Below, in pieces: positions 8,483 through 16,217 of a DNA stretch of 64,000 nt. A model generated the notes under the pieces. The model was given only the letters and a program-made list of their open reading frames with translations, did no database searches and was not told the DNA's origin. A program made the position numbers and the translations under genes. Location: NCBI GenBank assembly GCA_051747425.1, contig JBNJGD010000012.1, forward strand, positions 1-64,000. Reading direction: 5' to 3'. The stretch is from HTCC5015 sp051747425 (GTDB taxonomy: Bacteria > Pseudomonadota > Gammaproteobacteria > HTCC5015). Each line of letters opens with the position of its first letter. Position 1 is the stretch's first letter.

Positions 8483-9339
8483 TTGGTTATAAGCATTCAC
8501 TACAATGCGGTGTTAATTGGCGGGATAATCAGGGCGGCTTGTTTCCATTATCACCCCCTGTCTTATTTTCTGCAGTCACTGCTGATGAGGCTCGTCAGGT
8601 CATGAAGTCAGCTAGTGCTTTGTTTATTCGCTGGGAAAGCGGTTTTGACTGTGAAATGGAATTACCGTGGTGGCACATTATAAAGGATGCCGGATCTGAG
8701 CTTTCTGATTTGAGCGGAAATACACGGAGTAAGGTTCGTCGTGGGCTTAAGGTTTATTCTTGCGTTCCCATAAGCAGAGATGATGTTCTCAAAGAGGGTT
8801 ACGAAGTCTACAAGCAGGCTTTTTCCCGTTATAAAACGCACGAAATGCAGTATTCCCATAAAGACTTTACTCAAGTGGTTAAAGCTTTGCCGGCACAGGC
8901 CGAGTTTTGGGGCGTTCGCGACAAGACCTCCGGTGGGCTTGTGGCTTTCTCTGAGAATTATGTAGAAGCTGGAAGCTGCTTTTACAACACCATTTGGTTT
9001 GATCCGAGTTCCCTCAAAAAATACTCATCCTACGCGCTCTTTTATGAGATGAATCGGCATTATCTGAAAGAGCGAGGTTTTGGTTATGTCTCCGACGGTG
9101 CGCGAAACCTGAGCCACGCAACGGAAATTCACGACTTTCTGGTTGCCAAGTTTGGCTTTCGAAAAGCCTATGCGAACTTGCATGTGGTTTATACGCCCTG
9201 GCTGGGGCTGGCTGTGAAGCTGGCCTTTCCCTTGCGCCACTGGATTGATGCTGTGCCGCTGGGGCCGTTCAAGAAAGCCGGTATCTTGCTCAAGCAAGAG
9301 GCCATCCGGCGCCAATGTGAAGAGATGGCTTCTCTATGA
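8479..9339 (+). CDS. FemAB/GNAT-like acyltransferase family protein
   Basis: The 286-residue product has the layout of a GNAT/FemAB-like fold, with basic helices around GNTRSKVRRGLKVY, a central beta-sheet (EFWGVRDKTSGGLVAFSE) and LFYEMNRHYLKERGF followed by FLVAKFGFRKAY, as in the second GNAT half. Such proteins in polysaccharide loci transfer acetyl or aminoacyl groups to sugar amines. No signal peptide or membrane segment is evident. The GTG start overlaps the upstream stop (GTGA) and the stop overlaps the sulfotransferase start (ATGA), so it belongs to this operon. The substrate is unknown. Confidence 0.55.
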   Translation: MIGYKHSLQCGVNWRDNQGGLFPLSPPVLFSAVTADEARQVMKSASALFIRWESGFDCEMELPWWHIIKDAGSELSDLSGNTRSKVRRGLKVYSCVPISRDDVLKEGYEVYKQAFSRYKTHEMQYSHKDFTQVVKALPAQAEFWGVRDKTSGGLVAFSENYVEAGSCFYNTIWFDPSSLKKYSSYALFYEMNRHYLKERGFGYVSDGARNLSHATEIHDFLVAKFGFRKAYANLHVVYTPWLGLAVKLAFPLRHWIDAVPLGPFKKAGILLKQEAIRRQCEEMASL

Positions 9340-10307
9340 ATCGGGCGTCTTTGACAGTTCGTCTGGCTCGTCGGCTTCAGGCTTTGCCGCTGTGGCTGTT
9401 TCAGTTTGTGGAGTGGCCTTTTGTCTGGCTGTGGGGGCGGCGGGAGAAGTCCAGTCAGTCGCTGTTTTTGCTGGCGTTGCCTCGCAGTGGGTCTACGGCG
9501 ACTTATCAGGTGATTTGTCATGGGCTCGATGTTCAGTATCTGTCTAACCTCTGGAATCTGTTGTATCAGCTGCCGCTGCTGGGTGGTTGGTTGTCTGCCC
9601 GTCGTTCGCGTCGCCACCAATCCACTTTTCAGTCGCAACACGGTTTTGTCCCGGGGCTGGATGGGCCTGCAGAGGGTTTGAGGTTTTGGCGCTGGTGGCT
9701 GGACTGTGGTCTTTCGGATGAGAGCACCCGGTCGATGCCTGCCAAAGTGCTTCAGCGGCGTGTTGGCTATTTGAATCGAGTGCTGGACACTTTAACCCGT
9801 CACGGGCGACCTTTTGTCAGTGCCTATTTGGGGCATGTGTTGGTGCCGGATCGTTTGCATAAGGCCTTTGAGGGCGCTGCCTTGATACGGTTGCAGCGGG
9901 ACCCCGTTTCCAATGCCTTGTCATTGTTGAAGTCCGTTCGCTCCGGGCCGGGGGCGTGGTTTTCCGTAGTCCCTGAGGAATGTGCCGGGTTGGAAAGTGC
10001 CAGTGAGCATGAGCGAGTGGCGGCGCAGGTCTATTGGTTAAACCGCCGACTGGATGAGGCCGCCTGTCAAACGGACATGCTCACGGTGCGTTATGAGACG
10101 CTGTGTCAGAATCCGGCCGATGAACTGGCGCGCATTCAGTCCTGGTGCCGTAAAAGGGGCATTGAAGTGGAGGGCAAGTGGCCGTTGCCGGAGCGGTTCA
10201 ATTTCAATGTGGCCGATGTCGAAAACGATCCGGACGCCCACAAAATTCATCAGGCCTTCAGCCTTCTGGAAGAACGCCACGGGAAATTAAAGGGGCCTGC
10301 CAGATGA
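9336..10307 (+). CDS. Sulfotransferase family protein
   Basis: Predicted PAPS-dependent sulfotransferase. The 5'-phosphosulfate loop LPRSGST is at residues 48-54, close to the N-terminus as in the family. The 3'-phosphate motif follows as RLQRDPVSNALSLLKSV, with the conserved Arg and Ser. Length (323) is normal. By context it sulfates the sugar repeat unit or its lipid-linked precursor. Base composition moves back toward the GC-rich chromosomal level within this gene. It is coupled to both neighbours by ATGA overlaps. Confidence 0.78.
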   Translation: MNRASLTVRLARRLQALPLWLFQFVEWPFVWLWGRREKSSQSLFLLALPRSGSTATYQVICHGLDVQYLSNLWNLLYQLPLLGGWLSARRSRRHQSTFQSQHGFVPGLDGPAEGLRFWRWWLDCGLSDESTRSMPAKVLQRRVGYLNRVLDTLTRHGRPFVSAYLGHVLVPDRLHKAFEGAALIRLQRDPVSNALSLLKSVRSGPGAWFSVVPEECAGLESASEHERVAAQVYWLNRRLDEAACQTDMLTVRYETLCQNPADELARIQSWCRKRGIEVEGKWPLPERFNFNVADVENDPDAHKIHQAFSLLEERHGKLKGPAR

Positions 10308-10915
10308 GTGCTTTGCGTTTATCCCCTTTTCAGGCGTTTCTGAAGCGTTCCTTTGATTGCCTGGTGGCTTTGCTGGGTTTGCTGGCGGTTTGGTGGTTGA
10401 TCCTGTTGGCCTGGCTGGGCGCCAGTTGGGATACGCGCAGCAATGGTTTTTTTGTTCAGGAGCGCGTGGGCCGTGGCGGCCGTCTTTTTCGCGTGGTCAA
10501 GATCAAGACCATGCGCCCCTCACGCGAGCTGACTTCGACGGTGACGGCCAGTGGCGATCCGCGTATCACGCCCCTGGGGCGCTTCTTTCGCAAAACCAAG
10601 ATTGATGAACTGCCCCAGTTGTGGAATGTCTTGTTGGGGCATATGAGTTTTGTCGGTCCACGGCCGGATGTGCCGGGTTTTGCTGACCGCCTGGAAGGCG
10701 AAGAGCGGGCCATGCTGAATATCCGGCCCGGCATCACCGGCCCGGCCACCCTCAAGTATCGCGATGAGGAAGCGCTGTTGGCTTCAGTGGACGATCCCGA
10801 GGCCTACAATCGAGAGGTGATCTGGCCCGACAAGGTGCAGATCAACCTGGGTTACATCCGCCACTGGTCCCTCTGGCGCGACTTGCGCTACATCTTGGAG
10901 ACTGTGCTGGGCTGA
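10304..10915 (+). CDS. Phosphoglycosyl transferase (PglC/WcaJ catalytic-domain type)
   Basis: Transfers a sugar-1-phosphate to undecaprenyl phosphate and starts the repeat unit. The 203 residues contain one N-terminal hydrophobic re-entrant segment (about 17-40), then the family motifs: VQERVGRGGRLFRVVKIKTM, KTKIDELPQLWNVLLGHMS, VGPRPD and NIRPGITGPA. The minimal length matches the small monotopic PglC group rather than full WcaJ/WbaP. The ATG overlaps the upstream stop (ATGA). Which nucleotide sugar is used is not visible; an upstream aminotransferase and the downstream WbpM-like enzyme make an amino-deoxy sugar plausible. Confidence 0.88.
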   Translation: MSALRLSPFQAFLKRSFDCLVALLGLLAVWWLILLAWLGASWDTRSNGFFVQERVGRGGRLFRVVKIKTMRPSRELTSTVTASGDPRITPLGRFFRKTKIDELPQLWNVLLGHMSFVGPRPDVPGFADRLEGEERAMLNIRPGITGPATLKYRDEEALLASVDDPEAYNREVIWPDKVQINLGYIRHWSLWRDLRYILETVLG

Positions 10916-11087
10916 TTTGTTTAACTTGTCGGGATCCTCGGATGAATTCCGGTTAAGTGTGCCAAAAAGAGTGATTTTTGGGGCAGGCCCGTGAAATTGG
11001 CGGGCATCAGGTTATATAATGACCGCCAGTGCCGTTGGGCGACGGCTGCAGTTGAATAATAATGACAAGGAAATTGGGAGCAATACC

Positions 11088-12269
11088 ATGAGCACGGGCG
11101 CTTTTTCACCCTGGCCAAGCTTTACTCAGGAAGAGGCCGATGCGGTACAGCGCGTCCTCTTGTCCAATAAAGTCAATTACTGGACCGGCCTTGAGGGCCG
11201 CGCCTTCGAGCGGGAGTTTGCCCACTTTGCCGGCACCGAACACGCCATTGCCCTGGCCAATGGCACCCTGGCACTGGATCTGGCCCTGGTGGGGCTGGGC
11301 ATCGGCCCCGGGGACGAGGTGGTGGTCACTCCACGCACCTTTTTGGCCTCCGCCTCCTGCATTGTCAATGCGGGCGCCACCCCGGTGTTTGCCGAGGTGG
11401 ACGCCGATAGCGGCAATATCACCCCAGAAACCGTGTCCGCCGTATTGAGTGACAAAACCCGCGCGATTATCGCCGTGCACCTGGCCGGCTGGCCCTGCGA
11501 GATGGACGGCCTGATGGCCCTGGCCGAAGGGCGTGGCCTGTATGTGATAGAGGACTGTGCCCAGGCCCACGGCGCCCGCTACAAGGGCCGACCGGTGGGC
11601 GGCCTGGGGCATGTGGGTTGCTGGAGCTTCTGTCAGGACAAAATCATGACTACCGGCGGCGAGGGTGGCATGGTCACCTGCAACGACCGCGATCTGTGGT
11701 CGCGTATGTGGTCCTACAAGGACCACGGCAAGAGTTGGGAGGCGGTCTATGAACGCGAGCATCCGCCGGGTTTCCGCTGGCTGCACGAAAGTTTTGGTAC
11801 CAACTGGCGTATGACTGAGATGCAGGCCGCCATTGGACGCATCCAGCTGGGTCGGATGGATGACTGGCATGCTCGCCGAGTGGCTAATGCCCGCCAGATT
11901 TTCGAGACTTGCGCCCGCTCCCCCTTGTTTCGCGTGCCAGAGGTGCCGTCACACATCGACCACGCCTTCTACAAAGGCTATGTCTATGTGCGCCCCGAGG
12001 CGCTGCCCGAGGGCATGGAGCGCGATGGGTTGGTGCAGTCGTTGCAGGGTGAGGGGGTGCCTTGTATGAGTGGCACCTGTTCCGAGGTGTATTTGGAAAA
12101 AGCCTTTGAAAACAGTGGGCTGGTGCCAGACGAGCGGCTTGGCGTGGCCCGCGAGCTGGGAGAAACCAGTATTATGTTTATGCTGCACCCTACGCTAACA
12201 TCAGAAGAACTCTCGGCCTGGTGCGATACCGTCGGGCGAGTGGCACAGGCGCTGGAGCAAGCGGCGTAA
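11088..12269 (+). CDS. DegT/DnrJ/EryC1/StrS sugar aminotransferase
   Basis: PLP-dependent aminotransferase acting on a keto nucleotide sugar. The 393 residues include ANGTLALDLAL, IEDCAQAHGA and the PLP lysine Lys185 in FCQDKIMTTGGEGGM. Together with the WbpM-like 4,6-dehydratase encoded next, it probably makes a 4-amino-4,6-dideoxy-hexosamine nucleotide. This is the second DegT enzyme in the locus and differs clearly from the WbpE-like one. I chose the ATG at 11088, preceded by GGGAG, over an upstream in-frame start. A 170-bp gap with a TATAAT at 11015-11020 precedes it, perhaps an internal promoter. Confidence 0.85.
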   Translation: MSTGAFSPWPSFTQEEADAVQRVLLSNKVNYWTGLEGRAFEREFAHFAGTEHAIALANGTLALDLALVGLGIGPGDEVVVTPRTFLASASCIVNAGATPVFAEVDADSGNITPETVSAVLSDKTRAIIAVHLAGWPCEMDGLMALAEGRGLYVIEDCAQAHGARYKGRPVGGLGHVGCWSFCQDKIMTTGGEGGMVTCNDRDLWSRMWSYKDHGKSWEAVYEREHPPGFRWLHESFGTNWRMTEMQAAIGRIQLGRMDDWHARRVANARQIFETCARSPLFRVPEVPSHIDHAFYKGYVYVRPEALPEGMERDGLVQSLQGEGVPCMSGTCSEVYLEKAFENSGLVPDERLGVARELGETSIMFMLHPTLTSEELSAWCDTVGRVAQALEQAA

Positions 12270-12310
12270 CCACACACGGGCTGCCCGAATAACGAAACAA
12301 GGAAACAGCG

Positions 12311-14236
12311 ATGAAACAGTTTCTTAAAGGGCTGACACAATTACCCCGCTGGCAAAAAATGGCGGTGCTGCTGGGTTTTGATGGCCTGGCGCTGTTGCTG
12401 GCCGCCATGCTGGCCTATGTGTTGCGCCTGGACAAAATCTCGCTGGTGTTGTTGCAGGAAGATACCCTGTTGCTGGCCGCCGCCGGTGCGGCCACTTCGC
12501 TGGGCGCATTTTACTACCTGGGCCTGTACCGGGTGGTGGTGCGCTTCGCTGGTCAGCGACTTTTGAAGGTGGTGATCAGCGGTTCTCTGGCCGGTGGTCT
12601 GGTGATGGCGCTGGTCAGTTACTTTGGGCAGCTGTACATGCCTCGCTCCATTCCCTTTCTATACACTCTGGTGGCGGTGGTCTTGGTGGTGGGCGGCCGA
12701 TTGTTGGCCCGGGGATTGCTGCTTGGCGCCTATAGCAGCCAGGGTCGTACACCGGTGGTGATCTACGGCGCGGGCGCCAGTGGCCAGCAGTTGCTGGCGG
12801 CCCTGCGCCAGACTGGTGGATACAGTGTGGTGGGCTTTGTCGATGACGACCCCGAACTGTGGAACCGCGAGGTGGCCGGGGTGCGCGTGTATCCGCCCAC
12901 GGCCAAGCGCTTTGAGAAATTGCGCGATTTCGGCGTGGAGGAAGTGCTGCTGGCCATGCCTTCGGCCCGCCGCAGCGAACGCCGTCAGGTGTTGGGGCGA
13001 CTGGAGCCCTATCCCTTCTATGTGCGCACCGTGCCCGGCGTTGAAGCTTTCTTGAATGGCGACTTCAGCGCCGACCAGCTTCAGGAGGTCAGTCTGGAGG
13101 ATTTGCTGGGCCGCGATCCGGTGCCCGCCGAACCCGAGCTGTTGGCCCAGTGTATCCGGGGCAAAACCGTCCTGGTTACCGGCGCCGGCGGTTCCATTGG
13201 CTCCGAACTCTGCCGCCAGGCTCTGCAGCAGGGGGCTAAAACTTTGTTACTGCTGGATGCCTCGGAGTTTGCGCTCTACCAGGTGGAGCGCGAGCTGGGG
13301 GCGCTGGTCGGCGAAGGGCAGCAGTTGGTGGCGCTTTTGGGCAGCGTTTCTGATCAGCGCCGGGTGGGGCGGGTTTTTGATGCCTACACCATCGACACCG
13401 TCTACCACGCCGCCGCCTACAAGCATGTGCCTCTGGTGGAGGCCAATCCGGGGCAGGGGATTGCCAACAACACCTTCGGCACCCAGGTGGTGGCCGAGGC
13501 CGCCGACAGCCACGGTGTGAAGCACTTTGTGCTGATTTCCACCGACAAGGCGGTTCGGCCCACCAATGTCATGGGCGCCAGCAAGCGCCTGGCCGAACTG
13601 GTGCTGCAGGGGCTGCACGCCCGGGGCAGCGATACGGTGTTTACCATGGTGCGCTTTGGCAATGTGTTGGGCTCCTCCGGCTCGGTAGTGCCGCTGTTTC
13701 GTCAGCAAATTGCCGACGGCGGGCCGGTGACCGTCACCCACCCCGAGATTACCCGCTTTTTCATGACCATCCCCGAGGCGGTGGAACTGGTGATCCAGGC
13801 CGGCGCCATGAGTGGCGGCGGCGAGGTGTTCGTGCTGGATATGGGCGAGCCGGTGCGCATCGTCGACCTGGCCCGCCGCATGATCCAGCTCAGCGGGCTG
13901 GAGGTGCGCGACCAGAATCACCCCGAGGGCGATGTGGAAATCGTCTTTACCGGCCTGCGGCCGGGGGAAAAGCTCTACGAGGAGCTGCTGATTGGCGAGA
14001 AGGTCTCGCCCACCCGCCACAGCAAAATCCTTCAGGCCCGGGAGGAGTGGCTGCCCTGGAGCCGGCTGATGGAATCGCTGGAGCGCATTGATGCCGCTCT
14101 GGTCCGTGAGGACTACGCCCAGACCCGCGCCCTGCTGCTGGAAGTCGTCAATGGCTACCGCCCCGGGGAGGCGCTGGGCGATGCGCTGTGGAAAACCGGC
14201 GAGTTTCGGGGCGATAATGTCACAAAAATCCAGTAA
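12311..14236 (+). CDS. wbpM: Membrane-bound UDP-GlcNAc 4,6-dehydratase, WbpM/CapD/PglF type
   Basis: Converts UDP-GlcNAc to its 4-keto-6-deoxy derivative. About four transmembrane helices span residues 15-135; a Rossmann-like domain follows (VIYGAGASGQQLL), then the SDR catalytic domain with GAGGSIG at 291-297. The active site has Ser410 (LISTDKA), Met421 replacing the usual Tyr, and Lys425 (NVMGASK), the SMK triad of WbpM. The length of 641 fits. It is the last gene of the sugar-assembly operon, followed by a clear promoter for the export genes. Confidence 0.92.
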   Translation: MKQFLKGLTQLPRWQKMAVLLGFDGLALLLAAMLAYVLRLDKISLVLLQEDTLLLAAAGAATSLGAFYYLGLYRVVVRFAGQRLLKVVISGSLAGGLVMALVSYFGQLYMPRSIPFLYTLVAVVLVVGGRLLARGLLLGAYSSQGRTPVVIYGAGASGQQLLAALRQTGGYSVVGFVDDDPELWNREVAGVRVYPPTAKRFEKLRDFGVEEVLLAMPSARRSERRQVLGRLEPYPFYVRTVPGVEAFLNGDFSADQLQEVSLEDLLGRDPVPAEPELLAQCIRGKTVLVTGAGGSIGSELCRQALQQGAKTLLLLDASEFALYQVERELGALVGEGQQLVALLGSVSDQRRVGRVFDAYTIDTVYHAAAYKHVPLVEANPGQGIANNTFGTQVVAEAADSHGVKHFVLISTDKAVRPTNVMGASKRLAELVLQGLHARGSDTVFTMVRFGNVLGSSGSVVPLFRQQIADGGPVTVTHPEITRFFMTIPEAVELVIQAGAMSGGGEVFVLDMGEPVRIVDLARRMIQLSGLEVRDQNHPEGDVEIVFTGLRPGEKLYEELLIGEKVSPTRHSKILQAREEWLPWSRLMESLERIDAALVREDYAQTRALLLEVVNGYRPGEALGDALWKTGEFRGDNVTKIQ

Positions 14237-14256
14237 AGGGCGCACGGGGCGTTGTG

Positions 14257-14285
14257 TGGACAATGCCCGCTAATTCCTTGATAAT
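14257..14285 (+). promoter_or_regulatory. Sigma70-type promoter for the polysaccharide export operon
   Basis: -35 TGGACA (14257-14262), 17-nt spacer, -10 GATAAT (14280-14285): five of six matches in each box. Transcription would start about 30 nt before the ATG at 14322. Confidence 0.65.
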
Positions 14286-14321
14286 CTGGCAAATCGCTAA
14301 CTGGCCACTCTGCTGTGGAGC

Positions 14322-15530
14322 ATGAATATGATGAAAAAATGGATTGATACAAAGCTGATTGGATTCGGTGCACTGGTACTTGTTTGTGGCAGTGCCGGCG
14401 CCGAGCTGAAAGACCCGGGCTCTGTCGATGCGGGTGCGTTTAAGCTCACCCCCACGGTGACAGTGGGCATGGGTTACGACGACAACATCAACACCACCGA
14501 GTCCGACGAGACCGAGGCCAATGTGTTTACCTTGGCCCCCGAGTTGCTGGCGGAAACCGAGATTGCCAACCACACACGGATCACGCTGGGTGCGGGTGGC
14601 GAGAAGGGCGCCTACGCTGGCGAGGCCAACAACAACTACTACGACTACCACTTTGACGCGGGCGTCTCCACACGCTTTAACCGCAGCAACGAAGTGGCTC
14701 TGGATTACGGCTATGACCGCGGCCACGACGAAGTCGGCGGCGTGGGCAGTTCCGGTGCCAACACCCCGGACGAGTACCGCGTCAATCGCGGCGGCCTCTA
14801 CTACACTCTGGGCAGCGACGAGACCGTCGGCCGCCTGGAGCTGGCGCTGACCTCCGAAGGCAAGCGCTACACCACCAACCTGCCGGCCACCGCCTCGCGG
14901 GATCTGGACAAGAACGCCGTGTCGCTGACTGGCTACTTCGAAGTCGCGCCGCGCACGGAACTGCTGTTGCAGGGCATCCAGCGCGAGAACGACTTCATTA
15001 TTGAAGACGATCTGGACGCCGACGACACTGTGGGCTATGCGGGTGTCAAATGGGAGGCCACTGGCCAGACCACCGGTACCGCCAAGATCGGTTCGCAGGT
15101 CAAGGAATTTGATGCCGGTGGCGACACCGACAAAGTGGCCTGGGACATCGGCGTCGAGTGGAAGCCGCGCAGCTACTCCACCTTTACCGCCAACCTCAGC
15201 AGCGATATCGGCGACGGTAACAGCGTAGCCGGAAATCGCATCTGGGCCGCGGTCGAGCGCGAGACCCTCGCACTTGGCTGGATTCACGACTGGATGGATC
15301 ATGTCCAGACCACGGTGAACCTCTCCAACATGAACGAGGCTTACCTCGGCGGCGCCAACGACCAGGTTGAGGCGGACACGCTCAAACTGGATGCCGGCTT
15401 TGCCGTTCAGGCCGAGCGCAACCTGACTATTACCGGCAAGATCGGTCACGAGGATCGCGACTCCGATCGTGCCAGCGATACCTACACCCGCAATACCTTC
15501 CTGGTGTTTGGCGCTGAAATCGGTATTTAA
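14322..15530 (+). CDS. Outer-membrane beta-barrel of the polysaccharide export system (BBP2/Wzp-like)
   Basis: Signal peptide at 1-27 (hydrophobic core IGFGALVLVCG, cleavage near SAGA-E), then alternating amphipathic strands ending in an aromatic-poor but barrel-like NTFLVFGAEIGI. The pattern TPTVTVGMGYDDNINTTE at the mature N-terminus is characteristic of the putative beta-barrel family found next to polysaccharide export genes. It lies directly before a short OPX protein. In Myxococcus such barrels (Wzp) provide the outer-membrane pore that short OPX proteins lack, so the same role is inferred here. An intrinsic terminator follows. Confidence 0.75.
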   Translation: MNMMKKWIDTKLIGFGALVLVCGSAGAELKDPGSVDAGAFKLTPTVTVGMGYDDNINTTESDETEANVFTLAPELLAETEIANHTRITLGAGGEKGAYAGEANNNYYDYHFDAGVSTRFNRSNEVALDYGYDRGHDEVGGVGSSGANTPDEYRVNRGGLYYTLGSDETVGRLELALTSEGKRYTTNLPATASRDLDKNAVSLTGYFEVAPRTELLLQGIQRENDFIIEDDLDADDTVGYAGVKWEATGQTTGTAKIGSQVKEFDAGGDTDKVAWDIGVEWKPRSYSTFTANLSSDIGDGNSVAGNRIWAAVERETLALGWIHDWMDHVQTTVNLSNMNEAYLGGANDQVEADTLKLDAGFAVQAERNLTITGKIGHEDRDSDRASDTYTRNTFLVFGAEIGI

Positions 15531-15555
15531 ACCTTGCGCCCTGGCGCGCAACGAT

Positions 15556-15587
15556 GAGGCCACAATTTTGTGGCCTCGTTTGTTTTT
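15556..15587 (+). terminator. Intrinsic terminator after the beta-barrel gene
   Basis: Stem GAGGCCAC / GTGGCCTC with a 6-nt loop, followed by GTTTGTTTTT. It sits between the barrel and OPX genes, so it may only partly terminate and set a higher level of barrel expression. Confidence 0.75.
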
Positions 15588-15599
15588 ATGAGGGCAATC

Positions 15600-16208
15600 A
15601 TGTTTCGCAAGTGGATCACTGCTGTGCTTTTCGCCCTGGCTCTGGCGGGCTGCGCCAGCCAGGGACAGCCGGGCAGTGGTTTGGCGCCCTCGGGGGGGCA
15701 GGACGATGTCGCCACCGAGGATGGCGATGTCGCCGTTGAACGCGCCCTGCGCTCGGGTTACAAGCTGGGCGCTGGCGACCTGATCCGCGTGCATGTCTTC
15801 GGCGAGGAGGAGCTCTCCAGCGAAGTTCGCCTGACCGACGCCGGCAGCTTTTCCTACCCCTTCCTCGGCGAGATCAACGCCCGGGGCCTGACCATCTCCG
15901 AGTTGCAGGAAGTGGTAACCGAGGGCCTTAAGGGCGACTTTTTGGTCGACCCCAAAGTCACCATCAGTATCGTCGAGTACCGCACTTTCTTCGTCAATGG
16001 CGAAGTCCGGGAGCCCGGCGGCTACCCTTTCCAGCCCGGCCTGACCATCCGCAAGGCGATTGCCCTGGCCGGTGGTTTTTCCGAGCGCGCCTCGCGGGAA
16101 AAGGTGCTGGTGATTCACGACAGCGGGCCGGCCGAGGAAGTGGTCAGCGAGTTGTCGGCTACCGTCTTGCCGGGTGACATTATCACTGTGGAAGACAGTT
16201 TCTTTTAG
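15600..16208 (+). CDS. Short polysaccharide export (OPX/Wza-family) lipoprotein
   Basis: Lipoprotein signal with lipobox LAGC (Cys18). The mature protein starts with a disordered linker, then the Poly_export domain (YKLGAGDLIRVHVFGEEEL) and a single SLBB-type repeat (FFVNGEVREPGGYPFQPG). At 202 residues it lacks the extra SLBB repeats and the C-terminal amphipathic helix with which E. coli Wza spans the outer membrane. I chose the ATG at 15600 because GAGGGC precedes it and it gives a clean signal; upstream in-frame starts fall in or next to the terminator. It probably works with the upstream barrel and the downstream Wzc. Confidence 0.85.
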   Translation: MFRKWITAVLFALALAGCASQGQPGSGLAPSGGQDDVATEDGDVAVERALRSGYKLGAGDLIRVHVFGEEELSSEVRLTDAGSFSYPFLGEINARGLTISELQEVVTEGLKGDFLVDPKVTISIVEYRTFFVNGEVREPGGYPFQPGLTIRKAIALAGGFSERASREKVLVIHDSGPAEEVVSELSATVLPGDIITVEDSFF

Positions 16209-16217
16209 GATTTGAGC

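Noticed and set aside
11015..11020. Internal promoter before the second DegT gene
   Set aside because: There is a perfect TATAAT, but no acceptable -35 at 15-19 nt, so it is only mentioned in the gene entry.
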